Positions 48,123 through 61,003 of a stretch of DNA of 64,000 nt are shown here, one piece after another. The position numbers and the translations under genes are program-made. A model generated the notes under the pieces. The model was not told the DNA's origin. It did no database searches and saw only the letters and a list, made by a program, of their open reading frames with translations. The stretch is from Parasponia andersonii (Eukaryota; Streptophyta; Magnoliopsida; Rosales; Cannabaceae). The first letter of the stretch is position 1; the number at the start of each line of letters is the position of its first letter. Location of the stretch: positions 250,140 to 314,139 of the forward strand of contig JXTB01000077.1 in assembly GCA_002914805.1 (NCBI GenBank), written 5' to 3'.

Positions 48123-51100
48123 ACCCCCAAACTTAAATTTTGTTAGAAAAGAAAAACCTTAATAAAAAATCTAAACATATAACTCCGTTCAATCTTCAAA
48201 TTTTTGCCTCAAAGATTTCATATAATATAAAACTCACAAAAAATTCTAAACACTACAAATGGTCTAGAATTTTAATTCAAATGCCAATATAATCTCACTT
48301 TAAATTCTTGAGTATACGTGTGAATAATTACATTTAATCATTTGCAACTTAGATCAGTTATACAAACAAATGACATATGTACGATCTCAAAATGGTAAAT
48401 AAACTTCATAAGTCTGTTTTTCATACTATTCTCTACTAATGTAGACCAATAATACACCAAAGATCATTAAGACTTTATTTAAGCTTATAATATATGGCTA
48501 GGGTAAAGGTAGGAAAATTGTCATTTTGTGGCTCAAATTACTCTAAGTATATATCTTATTCTTGGATCTTTATAAAACATCATCTCAAATACTTCATTGA
48601 TATAACTCCCAAACTTATTTTCCACTTTCTTCTGCACTTTATATCTCCTTTGTCTTTTTTTTTTTCAAACTTCTTTTTTCAACTAAATACCCTTAAACTT
48701 AATATTTTTATTATTTATTTTTTTTTACAAGGTATAGTAACTTTTTCTCTTCAGCCTCAGAAATATATTTTAAAATACCGACTTTCCTCTCATAATATCA
48801 CATGACATAAAATATACTCAACAAAGGTCATATATGTCATAAGGCAAAAGATAAGAAGTAAGAAATCATTATAAGCTTTAGGCTAAAATTTAGATAGCAA
48901 AGAAAATGATAAAATTAGGCTCAAAGGGGTAAACTAAGGATAATCAAGTATCTAAGATAGATTTAAAAAGCTCAAATGATCTAAAAATAGCATAAATCAT
49001 ATCTTTAATTATGATATCCAAATGCATAATAAGCCAATAATAAATATATTCATATTGCATAATAGACATATCAAGCAACTAGTATCAATTTTATGGTAAA
49101 TTATTCATTTTAATTATTAAATACTTTTAATTTGTATTATTATACTAATATTTGTTGAAGTGCTCCTATGCAGTGTAAAGACTCAGTATCCTCAAAGAGA
49201 GAACTTAGTATATGAAAGGAACAAAAAATATATTCATTAATAACAATACTATATGTATATACATTAAAATCATGATTGTTTATAACTTAGCTAAATAGTA
49301 GTTTTCGGTAAAATGTATTTTTCACATTTTTTGAAGCCAAATTCATTGTGCGTTTAACAAGTCAAATAACTTTAATTCAATATTTAGGACTCATTTATAG
49401 TATTTTATTTTTCGACTCTATGTAAGCACGAGGTGGCATTCACACCACTGATTTATGTTTAATTTCACTAAGTTAGCTTAGATCCAGCTTAATCACGTAA
49501 TGTCATTTTTGTGCATTCTAAGAGTGCTAATACTATATTTGCATTATTAATTGGAGTCTAACTGACTTATTTTTATGTTTAATGATTAGTTATGGGACTA
49601 GGTTTCACCAGATTACAATAAGACCTATCACATAAGATTATAGGTCAAAGTATGACTAATTTTTACTTTCTAAGCTAGGATTCACTAACTTTGTCTATAC
49701 TTAGGTGTATGAGAGTGATCAGCAATATGGTGACTATGCTAAAGATGTTTTAGAGCTGGACTCATAGAAATTAATGTGCAAAATATCCAAATTACCCCTT
49801 AGAATTTAAGTTATACTATTTCTTAGTCATTAAGTATCACTTTTAGACCAAATCTGGTCATTTTCTTTCTCTTTCTCTTCAGCTATGACCTGAACCTCTT
49901 CAACACCTTTATGTATTTCTCTCAACTCCTCTTAGCTATATGCAAGAATTTCCAATTAGTAGAACTCAAGTTGGAGCTCTAGAAAACAAGATAGATCAAA
50001 ACTAGTCAAGGTAGTTCTACTAGTCCTTCTTCCTAGATTTTATTTTTTAATTTTAATTCACTATTTACTCTCACTTAAATAATAGTTCTTCTAGGTTCTC
50101 TTAAGTCCTAAAATTAGTTTCAAAGCCTTGGGAATCAATTTGGTAGAGGTAGAAGGCAAGAGCTTTAGTAAAAACTTAAACTAGTCAAGGTGAGTTCTAT
50201 GTAGGATTTTGAATTTGTAGTTAATTTTTTTTTGTTTCAACTCTTAAATCAAAGCTATTATTTGATGAATAATAGTCCTAATAATCCTTATATATTTTTG
50301 AAAATGGAGGATTAAAGTTAGACCTAAAGCTCCAAAGTTTGCTATTTATAGAGTTAAGTATTTTTATGTGTAGTAGATTAAGTTTTCTATATTTATAATC
50401 TGATTTCTTAAACTTAGAGTGTATATTTTATTGATCCTATTATTTATTATACTCATTTGATGGCTGTTTATGATGACACATAAGTGTAAAAATGGTTTTA
50501 AACTTTGTTTAAACCGAAAAAGAGTTTAAGTGTACCTATGTCATTCTAAGTGATCCTCTTTGATGTGTAAATGTGAAAATTGACTTATCAATTTTTATTA
50601 CAGGTATAAACCAAGATTTAAAAGAAGTAGAAATATCCTAAAAATAGGAGAGGTGTTGTCCAAATATTTTTAAAATCAAATAGTACTATTTAGAAGTAAA
50701 TAGACTAGTTTCTACGAAAATATGTGCCATTTTGGATCATTTTTGTACTAAAGAACTAATATTCATGTTTTGATAGTTTTAATCAGTTTTCAATACTAGT
50801 TATTTGCCACTATATACCTTATATCATTTGTATACTTTTAGTTCATTTTGTGATTAGGTTTCCTAATTTTGTGAAAGTTGTGATTTTATTTTTTACTTAT
50901 TTTTTTAAGTATTTTACATTGTAGTGGTCATTCTAATGATAAAATTGATATCAGGCCTTCCACACATACCTTGCTAGAGAGGATACTGATCCTTTTCACT
51001 ATCTTTTATGTCGGACACAAGGTAAGTAAAGATTTATTTTAACTGCTTCATAAGAACACTAGTAAATAGTAGATATTTTCCTACATGATTATGTGTATTA

Positions 51101-52700
51101 TATTAATTATGTATTATTCCTATAGTCATTGTAAGTTTATGAAAGACATAAGCATTACATGATTATTTAAGCATGATTTTCAAAGAAGTAAAGTTTTTTA
51201 CGCATTGGATTTAAAGTAATACTATTGTACTAATTTTACGAGATATGTTTTAAGTATATTGTATAATATATCTGCGTTAGATAAGTATGGTCTGCACATG
51301 CATCCTTTCTGCATAAGTGGGCATATCTTACCGACTATCGGAACTGAACATTGTACTATAAGTTATATGAGATGTATTACCTAGTCAGTCTATGTTGGGA
51401 AAGTATGGTTCGCATTGACTATGTATTTCCCTCTCACATAGGTGGACACAACCTACTAACTGCCACGGTTTTGTAGTGTATTCAAGAGCCCTATGAAGAA
51501 ACGTTTTGTAAGAAAGTGCATCAAAATGAAAAGTTATTAAAGAAAAGTACAATCAGAATTTCAATAAAGTTTATGCATAAAATACACGAGCATACATGGT
51601 CTTTACTTACTGAGCACTAGCTCATTTAGTTCTTGTGATGCAAATGAAGAGACCTATGATATATAGAGTTGTTGGTTAGCTAGCACGCTTTATTGTCGCT
51701 ATGATCATACAGATGTAGACGGACTTGCCTTATGGGCGATATCTTTATCTTCAATGTTTTGATGTGTTGTAAATGTTATTGCTGATGGCAAGATAAACTG
51801 ATATACTTTTTAGTTGTACATTTTATAAAGATACCTTTAGAAAGTTATACTATGTGGAGTGTTACATATATAGTCATATAGATAAGCTAAGGGGTGTTAC
51901 ACTAATACAGCTTAGTCTAGGATTTCGCCTCAAGTAATAATTAAATAGGTTCTAGAGTTTATTGATGAGATTTCAGAAATTCACTTAATCACATAAACTT
52001 TCTCTAAGCAAATAAAACAATTAAAATGTAACTGAGTGTACAAAAAATATTCAAGAAATATAAGCAAAAATTAAACTAACATAAGAATTAAGCACATAGA
52101 CAGAAACAACATTCATTATTTTTCTAAGAACTTTATTCAGTAAAATCAAATCTTATCATCAACATTCGATCATCAAACTGAGTCATTACTAAAAACTTTT
52201 GTAAATATGTGCATTAAAAATGTACATACATACACTACCATCACCAACTTAAATCAGACAATGTCCTCACTATCACAAAAAATATAGAAAAGAAAAGAGC
52301 AAAGGATAGAGCACACCTGAGTGATGGAAATTTCACACGAAGTCTAGGCTTTGTAATGAATAGGATAGAGAGTGATGGAAATTTCATACGAAGTCTAGGC
52401 TTTGTAATGAATAGAGTAGAGAAAAGGACAAAAATAAACTTAAAAAAAACAAAAAATGAATGACATAAAAAAAATTAAAATATGATACAGAAAGATAAAA
52501 CCTGATTTATCATGATAGACATGAGCCTCTAAAGTGATCTCCTTAGGTTGGTCTACTCTCTCCACAAAATTTTCAATCATCGTCAAATATATGTCTGGGA
52601 CCCTCAAATTGTAGAGCTAAGTTGTCTTTTAGGGTTTTCACAATGAACAGTTTCGACTTATCTTTTTTAGGATTCAACTTCTCAAAGCACTTTCAGGATT
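48123..52700. other. Internal region of the Athila-like element with no recognisable pol
   Basis: Beyond the polypurine tract this 4.6 kb shows no integrase or reverse transcriptase motif on either strand. 49850-51905 looks like other LTR-type DNA. It contains an imperfect duplication near 51284-51345 and 51403-51470 (GTATGGTYYGCA...TAAGTGGGCAT / TAGGTGGACAC...CTACTAACTGCC) and ends GGGGTGTTACA (51891-51901), a common LTR terminus. I infer a nested insertion that replaced or split pol; its left border was not found. Confidence 0.5.
52321..52422. repeat. 51-bp tandem duplication
   Basis: Units 52321-52371 and 52372-52422 differ at a few positions only. Each begins GTGATGGAAATTTCA and contains CGAAGTCTAGGCTTTGTAAT. 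Confidence 0.93.
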
Positions 52701-53051
52701 CAACTTCTCTAAGCATGTTTGAAAGAATTTCTTTTACTTACTCTATATCTTAAAAACATAAAAATGTTAACATTATCAGGAAAAAAAATAAATTTTTACT
52801 ATTAACATCATGAAGGATATGATTCAATGGATCAAACTTTGGGCTCTTGTCAATCTCTTCTGTTACTAATATGTCTATCATATCAGTATGATAACACTCA
52901 TAATCATCTTATAGTTACTTTCTAACATGGAAAATGTTTACTTCGAAAGTCATATTCCAAAACAATAACTTCATTAGACCATTTTTATAATTAATGAGGA
53001 CATTTGTTGTAGTAAGGAAAGGTCTTCCTAAGATTAGCGAGATCTTGGACT

Positions 53052-55121
53052 TTACATCAATACAGAATAAGTATCCAGGATTAAAAAATCAACAAGATAG
53101 TAGAATTTATCAATTTGCAGTAGAACATCTTCTACTATCCCTTTTGGTCTTCGCATATAATGGTTGGCTAGCTGTAGTACCACAGATGTGGGCTTGATTT
53201 CTCCAAGACCTAGTCGTAAATATACAGAATATGGCATAAGATTCACACTTGCTCCCAGGTCTAGAAGAGCTTAGTTGAACTCATGTATCCTTATATGACA
53301 GGTGATTGTGGGACAATCTAGATCCTTGTATTTGAGCGGTATTTTCTATTCAATTACTGCACTTACTTGCTCGGTCAAGAATGCAGACTTCTTGACATGG
53401 TGCCTTTTCTTATGGTGCATGGATCTTTAATTACCTTAGCATATGATGGTACCTACTTTATCACATATAAAAAAAGGTAGATTAATTTTAACTTGCTAAA
53501 GATTTTTGAGGATCTTACCTTGATTTTCTGGTATTTTTTCAGTCTTGAAAGCTTGAGAAAAAGGCACTTTAACTGGAAATTTCTTTTCAGATTCTTGTGG
53601 AGAGGAATCTTGAGTACTATCCAGAGTGGTAGTGTTGCTTAGTAAAGTTGAAACATCTAAAGTCTTACCACCTCGAGTAGTAATGGAATTGGCCTCTTTA
53701 ATATTTTGTATATCAGCGCCAGAGGTTTATGCCAAGTGTTGCCCCTTTAGATTGGACTGAGGTTAGGCATAAAATCTTCCATGCTCTTATAGAATAAGAG
53801 TGTTAGTCAGCTTAGTTACCTGACTCTTAATCTCTTTATTCTCTTCCACTACCTGTGTAAGTATAAACTCAAATTTTTGGTTAGTTTTATTCTATGCCTC
53901 TATAAATGCCTAAAGTGTTTCCTCTAAAGGATTCCTATTTGGTCGTCCATTGTATTAAGGTACAGAGTAATTCCTAGGTGATAGTGGCTCAGTATTCCAA
54001 TTATTAGTAGATGATGTAGGCTAATTTTGGTCAGACCTCTGGCTAAAGTTTGGGTGGTTTCTCCAGTTAGGATTATATGTGTCAGAATATGGTGAGAAAA
54101 ACTTTCTAAACATTCCTAAGGCATGGCATTATTCTTTATAAATCCATCTCTTCTCACTATAAGTTAGGCAATCATGAGCCAAGTATTTCATTCTCCCATA
54201 GAAAAAACATATAGCTTGAGATTCTATCCTAGCAACCATATGGGTGACTCTACTATCCTTAGTTTTCAAAATCTCTAATTCCCTGGTCATAACTTCTAAT
54301 TGAGCTTTAAGACTATCTTCTTCCCTAAGATGGTAGATTCCAGTTGGTCTTGACCTATTAGTGTTATCAATAGTACTGGGTCCAGTCTACGTGTAGACTT
54401 TCTCAGCTAACTCATTCAGGTAGTCTATGGCTTCATCTAGGTCTTTCTGTAGCAACTCTCCATTACACATCATCTCTATGAATTGGCGCTCCCTACCCAT
54501 GGTGTAGGCACATTTTCATACCCATGGTGTAGGCACATGTTCAGTTACTCTTTGAACCTCTCCCAGGCTTGATATAAAGTTTCGCTATCATTTTGGAAAA
54601 AGGTTGAGATCTTTTGCTTAAGGTTGTTGGTCTTATGGTGTAGAAAGTATTTATTAAAGAAAGCTCGGGTCATTTTTCCCTATGTACCTTATGGATCTCG
54701 GTCTCAAAGAATATAACTAACTCTTCATTTTATCTTTCAAGGAGAATAGGAAAAATTTTAACCTAACAACGTCTACTGTATTGGGTTGGCTATGAAAAGT
54801 GGCCATTATCTCTTCAAATTCTCTGATGTGTGAATATCGATTTTCACTAATTAAGCCATGGAAGATGGGTAAAAGTTAGATCAAGCCAGGTTTGAAATCC
54901 AATTGCGGTGTATTTTATAGAAAAATAATACATGAAAATGTGGCAGTGCGGGTTAGGTATAAGTAATCATTTAAAGTCCTAGTAGCGTTATTCTTAATTT
55001 GATTCATAGTGGCTGGTAAAGGTGCTTCTGACGAATCTATATCTGACCAAGAGTCAGATGAATCTTCTTCAAAATCAAGTCTTTAACTAAGTCTTCCTAA
55101 TTCGTCTTTATACCAAGACAT
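53052..55121 (-). pseudogene. Gypsy gag-protease remnant
   Basis: Read on the minus strand from MSWYKDELGRL (55121): a gag core with IREFEEIMATFHSQP, VVRLKFFLFSLKDKMKS, ETLYQAWERFKE and VMESC-type segments, then a linker (NPNWRNHPNFSQ; PQESEKKFPVKVPF) and a protease segment MNLMPYSVYLRLGLGE with GIVEDVLLQIDKFYY. These are typical of plant Athila/Tat-type polyproteins. Many stops and frameshifts. A 27-base tandem copy within gag (about 54496-54550) is a secondary duplication. Not functional. Confidence 0.88.
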
Positions 55122-55646
55122 ATACCGAAGTATTTTTTTTTTCAAGAAAAAGAAAGTTGTAAAGTAAATATAAAAAGTATATATTGAGAATATTTCTAGA
55201 TCGATTGGAAAGGGTGCAAAAGGTCCCACTTAAAATCCAACTTTTTTAAACAGAACTCCCTGAGATTCCAGGTGAGTTGAAGGAGTCATAGAAACTGTCC
55301 TCATTATTTTGTAACTAATATTTCTTTGGTAATGCTTTTGTGACAGAATAATCCCAGTTTCTACTCGTTATTCAAACAAAATAATTTTATTTTATTATTT
55401 TGAAAATAATAATAATAATAATGATAAGAAAAAGAAAAAAAAAACTAATTAAAAACTTAAAGTCTAGAAAATTAATAAACCTAATTAATAAAAATAAAAT
55501 CTAAGCTAAAATAGAAAACAAACTCTAAAAATAAAAGAAACTAAAATTAAAAGAAAAAATGTTTTTACAAAAAACTAAAAGAAAAAGAATGAAAGAATTG
55601 TGTACTTTTTCGTTGATTTGGTTTTTCTGGCAACGACGCTAAATTT

Positions 55647-57312
55647 TGTTTATGCTTAAAATATACTAGCGGCTATCGTAGTATAAATTAAGGTGTGATT
55701 CCACAAAAAAGTAAATTAACAATAAAAAAATAACAAAAAATAGAAAGAAAAATTGAAAATAAAAATTAACTAAGCAATAAATTAAACTAATCACAGAAAT
55801 AATTAACTTTGATTCCTATTTACTACTCAATTATATGTTTTACATCGCAAACACATGACCAGAGAATATAGCAATTAAGAACAAATATTAATATAAAGTA
55901 TTCTATATGATAAATTCTTCCAATTAACATCAAAATAATTTATCTTTCTAGTTATCTAAGATCAACAATATATCACAGGAACAATATTGCAGTAAAAAAT
56001 CAACTAGTAAAATAAATATAATTATAATCCAGTTTAAATTACCACATAAAAAAAGCATGACTGAATTTATATGAGAAACTAGAAAATAATATATCGAAAC
56101 TAAAAATATTAAAGAATTTAATAAATCAAACATATAAAAGTTGATGCACTCCCAAGAATCAAAGTATGAAAACAAAAAAATTATGCAATTAACATCATTT
56201 TTCTAGCCTCTCCAAAAATTAGCCTAACCTCGCACTCATCTCACATCTCTCTCTGAAAAAAATAGAATTTTCTCTCTCAAAATTGGTGTCTATTTTTTCC
56301 TCACGTTCTGACTATTTATAGCTAAAATTGGAGTATTGTACAAATATCCACATTTTTAAAAGTGTTATTTGATTGATCATGCGAAGTGTCAATCTCCTAT
56401 AATTATTTGTTTCTTCTTTTCTCTCTCTTGCTCTTGCTTCACATTTGTAGAGTCTTGGGAATTGATCTGGCGTGGCGCAATCTGGTGAGTGTGGCATTAA
56501 ACTCGCGTTTAATTGGTCTAACACAAATATTGACTTTGACAGGTGATGTGGCGATGTTTAAACGAATGGAGAGCTAGTTGTACGAGAACTCGTGGAACAC
56601 CTGATCCAGCACGGTTTGGAGCTACTACAGCGCGCGGGCCCATATGTGGGACGCGCCATCCCATTCATGTGTCGTCCACTCGTGCATCCAATTCCCAAGA
56701 GCTTGAGATTAACAGTTGAGATCGTATAATCCCCTCACTTGCACTTAGCCTTTTATTTGTTTCGAATTCTTCTTCTTTTTTTTTTTTTTTTTAATTTTTG
56801 GTACCTCATTTTTTAGAACAATATATTTTTTAAAATTGTTTTTTTTTTTTTCAAAATATCATTTTTAAAATTGTTTGTTAGTTATCCCATTTTTTTTTTT
56901 AATTTCAAAAATATATTTAGTTAGTGGTTATCCATAGATGCTCATTTCTATAATAATAATTGAGCTGCAACTTGTCAAAACAAAAAGATGTAAGAGCACA
57001 AATGGGAATACTGAGGTAGTGTCAACTAAAAGGACTTTGACGTTCAAGTTAGTAATCAAATCAAGAAAATATGAACACAATAAATTAAATGAGCAATTGA
57101 AATAAGGAATGGAGAATAGAGTTTGAGATCAAGAGCACAAGNCTAAACTAAATTAAATATCTAAAATTAAATAAAATTTAAGTAAACTAAATCTAAATAC
57201 TTAAAAATAAAATAACCTAAATTATTTTAAAAACTACACCAACAATACTTAAAAATACACAAAATATATAAGAAAAAGAACACTAATAATTTTATTTTTA
57301 TAGAGTTATCCA
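55647..57312 (-). repeat. 5' LTR of the Athila-like element
   Basis: It matches the other LTR over most of its length, but about 56770-57140 has no counterpart in the left LTR and ends at the isolated N (57142). That part may be a small insertion or an assembly error. Confidence 0.85.
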
Positions 57313-57317
57313 GGGAT

Positions 57318-59905
57318 TTATGCGTAATTTTTAATTACTATAAAACACGTGTTGTGAAATGATTGAGTGAGCATTGTTCATCTTAATTGCACTTTAACCC
57401 AGATTTTTCAAAAATCCTTTCATTTATGCCCTTGGTTTATTTACAACTTTAGTCCTTATTTAAAATTTTCTTTACACAAAATCCCAAATATAGCTAGACT
57501 TTATCTAGTCCATATTTATTCAATAATTCAAATTTTTAATTAATTTTTTAAGTTAGATCAAAATACCAAAATACCCTTACTATTTTAAGGGGGTTTACAT
57601 AACAGCTGGCTCTCTCAAGTCAGAGCTTGAAGTTCGGATTCTCACTACTTACGCTGAAGTTCAAGTCGAATATGTCTTGTGAAATTTACATCACATGACC
57701 CAAATAGTGGACGAAAATATGACTTATAAACAAAAAATGACCGATCAGTGTGCTTATTATGGTTTTGCTTAGAGCATTGCTCTTTTTCTTGCTTTCTTTT
57801 TGCGTTTTCCTTTTGAACCCTTCGTATTTTTATTTTCTTATTGTAATTAATTTTTTGGGCATTAATAGCCAGCATGGGATACTAGATAAGTACCAACACT
57901 GGTATGTGTCATATTGTCCCTAAGATGAGTGACTTAAAAGTATCACTTTTTTCGATACGATCTATGACTCTTTTCGAATCGATCTTTTGTGATTAGTTTG
58001 TCATTATGATTGATTGTGATTATTGTTTATATTGCAATTGTTAGTCATATAACGATTATATTTGAAATTATAAGTCTTGTCTTAAAAAATTCGTTATAAA
58101 AATAGCTCTAGATAAAGACGTTTTCCTCGTAGTAGTCTTTTTTCTTTCCTAGTTCCCACGGAAAAAACCTCCACTTTGTTTATACTAGACCTTCTTCTCG
58201 TTATTTTTTTTTTCCGAAATTTCTTCTATCTATTTTATGTGAGATTTCCACGAAGCGTTTATCATCTTTGTTAAATTGTCAATGATCTATATTTTTAGTC
58301 AACGAAACAAAGGTATCTCCAATGTATTATTGCCAAAACGTCGTCAAAATCACAACTCAAATAATGACCTATAACAAAACAGCCAATTAACAATAAAACA
58401 AGTGAAGTTAGCCAGGGTGCTTCATCGAGAGAATGGGTAATGTACACAGCATTGTTAGTCTTTCTCCTTCAGAGCGGGAAAAAAATGTCCATCTTCCTTC
58501 ATTTTTTTCCTATTTTTTTTTTTCATTTATCTCTTGTAGCTAGGTGTTAGATAGGTCGTCGTATCAGCTATATTGGCATTGCCCATTAATAGATACAGTT
58601 TATATGAGATTTATATTGGCATAGCTCATAAATAGATAAAATTTATATGAGATTTGAGTAACCCTAGATACAACTTAATAGAAAATTACGCTCATAATTA
58701 AAAATTTCAAATAGATAAAGTTTATATGAGATTTGAGTAACCCTAGATACAACCTAATAGAAAATTGCGCTCACAATTGAAAATCTCAACTCAACCTAAT
58801 AGAAAATTGCGCTCACAATTGAAAATCTCAACTCTGGCACGACCCATGAATATAAAACATATCTTGTATTGTGATCGTATCATGCTCGTATTAGGCCCAT
58901 TCCGTGTTAACCCCGATAAGGCCAACCAACTTTTGGCACCAATAATTTTTTCTTTATAGATTTTTTGTTCCAATTAATTTATTTTGGCAGCAATATATAT
59001 AAGGGATACTTCAAAACCAAGCAGAAAAAAGAAAATAGTTCAATATTATATATTAAATTTAACAAATAATAATAATAATAAACACATTAATAAGCAAAAT
59101 TAAGTTCATAACAACAAATATGTACCATTTAATTTGTTAAATTACATACGTACTTACATACCTGTAAATGAAAAGTACGCTATAGATAATCTATAATATG
59201 CAACAAAAGATTACAGATTAGAAATTATACGTACGACGTTAACATACGACATATTATTACATATATGAACAAATTTTCAAATGTATTTGTATCCTGCTTG
59301 TGTGGTATGCTCGTGTCAACTTAATGTCTAAAAAGATGAATCCGAAAAGAACACCACGTATGCCATGTTTGGCACGAACTTTCTCTTTCTATGTTATCGC
59401 GGCTAAAAGGTGCTCTAACCCATTAGACATTTCTGAATTCTCTCACAACAGGTAGCTGAATATATTTTATTTGTAGTCTAAACTATGTATTAAGTAACCA
59501 TTTTGATGGACTTATCTAGAAAAATCTAATTATTTTATAATGCATTTTAATGGAGCTCTAAACCAACCGATGTTTTAATGATGTTTCCAACTGGAGCCGG
59601 AGTTAAAGAAACATAAGACTAAACGTAAAAAAATGTTTGGAAATTGGAAGGAAAACAATATAATACCGACTTTAATACATTATAAACTAAAAACATAATC
59701 ACTTAACAGCATGATTAGCATCTCATTCCTTTCTTATTACCCCCTGAGCAAACATAGGTGATCATAATCTTAGCTCACCTTATAGCTTTTCCTCAACTTT
59801 TATTTTCAAATTTCTAGGACGCATTTACTTTGAATATGGCGAACCAAATTACATGAAAACCAAATTACAATGAATGGCAATATCAATTAACGAAAAGACG
59901 AATCA
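57318..59905. other. Intergenic, AT-rich, with tandem repeats
   Basis: No coding gene recognised. Tandem repeats lie at 58630-58834. The last few hundred bases are the 3' flank of the snakin gene on the other strand. Confidence 0.6.
58630..58834. repeat. Nested tandem repeats (79-bp and 42-bp units)
   Basis: A 79-base unit (58630-58708) is repeated at 58709-58787 with a few changes. The end of the second copy is itself duplicated as two identical 42-base units (58751-58792 and 58793-58834) containing AATAGAAAATTGCGCTCAC. A shorter diverged copy of the start lies at about 58589-58615. Confidence 0.92.
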
Positions 59906-60334
59906 TCAAGGGCATTTGGGGGTGCCCTTGGAGCTCAACTTGTCCCGGTAGCAAGGGCATTCCGACTTGTTTCCGTAGGTCCCTGAAGGAACACAGCTAC
60001 ACTGTTGGCAGCAGATACCGCAGTACTTCAAGCATCGATCCTTCAATTCAGCCTTGGCACACCTTGCCTCGCATTTTGAATCACAAGTGCCTTAAGAGAA
60101 AAAAAAAAAAAAAGTAATGTAAACTCCAATTAGTCCACGACAAAAATATTCTCTTTCAGCTTTCTTTCTTTTTTCTTTTTTTTTTTAACAAATAAAAAAA
60201 TCTATGCAAGCAAATTAAATAGGATATATATTGATCTTACTTGGAACAACCACGTTGGTTGGATCAGCCATTGTGACTTGAAGCAAAGTAGAGCTGAAAA
60301 AGATTGAAAGAAGTAGCAGCACAACAAGCTTCAT
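59906..60334 (-). CDS. Snakin/GASA cysteine-rich peptide precursor (2 exons, 92 aa)
   Basis: On the minus strand, exon 1 (60334-60241) and exon 2 (60090-59906) join through a GT-AG intron (GTAAG donor, CTTAAG acceptor) inside a Ser codon. The product starts [20 protein letters not shown], a signal peptide of about 22-25 residues. After a short propeptide ([11 protein letters not shown]) come 60 residues with exactly 12 cysteines in the GASA pattern: [41 protein letters not shown] and the C-terminal KCP. The family is secreted, gibberellin-responsive, and acts in growth control or as antimicrobial snakins. The length is normal and the frame intact. A well-placed TATA box lies 120-130 bases upstream. 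Which GASA member this is cannot be told by reading. Confidence 0.95.
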
Positions 60335-60456
60335 CTTTTTTTGACTATTTAAAAGGTGCAAAGAAAATCTCAAATGGTACTTTCTGATATTTATTCAGGA
60401 ACTTATAATTAATGAATCGCGTACTAATATTATAACTAGACTTCAAGACCTATGCG

Positions 60457-60467
60457 CATATTTATAG
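60457..60467 (-). promoter_or_regulatory. TATA box of the snakin/GASA gene
   Basis: On the minus strand the site reads CTATAAATATG, a near-ideal plant TATA box, 123 bases before the start codon. It predicts a transcription start near 60430 and a leader of roughly 95 bases. Confidence 0.65.
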
Positions 60468-60546
60468 TGGGTCTCTATAAGAGTGAGAAGTAGCACGAGA
60501 GAGAAAAAACTAACCTCTCCCTCCTAGAAGTGTCCTTTTTTTTTTC

Positions 60547-61003
60547 GAAATATTAAAAATAATATCAACAATAATAATAACAAAACAACTTTACAGCTTT
60601 CATACAGAGTGTTAATTATAAGAGGTTGTGGGGTTGGTGAAGAACATATGGAAGTTGTTGACTTATTTTTCCGGTGTAGGTCTACTCAGTATATGCGCTT
60701 TCTAGTTATTTTAATCCCAGTTGGCTTATCTAAATATATAAACTCAATAGTTCATTAACAAATGCAATTAGAATAATCGCTACCAAATCGAACCTATACT
60801 TAGTAGTTTAAAGTCTACACCTTTGCTGTTCACTGACATGGTTTAACTTTAACTTGCCTTGCTCTTCCAAATCCAACTTGGCATTTATTAATACGTATAT
60901 ATTCTTCTTTCCAGCCTGGCAACATCTATGATAAGAGGACCGAGGACTAACAAGTCAAAGGTGTATATAAATATGGAAACAAAGATATAAAGATTCCGAG
61001 AAC
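60547..61003. repeat. Duplicated segment, copy B (upstream of the snakin gene)
   Basis: Counterpart of 41091-41443. It starts about 80 bases upstream of the snakin TATA box, so it covers the proximal promoter of that gene on the minus strand. About 130 bases near 60745-60895 are absent from copy A. Confidence 0.85.

Larger units (their letters stand above)
46670..57312 (-). mobile_element. Athila-like Ty3/gypsy retrotransposon with both LTRs and target duplication
   Basis: Two direct repeats, 46670-48122 and 55647-57312, share CTTAAAATATACTAGC-type, CTATTTACTACTCAATTATATG and GATGTGGCGA words. On the minus strand, the primer site TTTAGCGTCGTTGCCAG (about 55629-55645) follows the 5' LTR and resembles the TTTGGCGCCGTTGCCGGGG site of Athila-type elements. 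A polypurine tract AAGTTTGGGGGT (48123-48134) precedes the 3' LTR. The flanks carry the same 5 bases, GGGAT (46665-46669 and 57313-57317), a target-site duplication. Gag and protease remnants are on the minus strand. Most of pol is missing or unrecognisable. One N lies at 57142. Confidence 0.92.
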
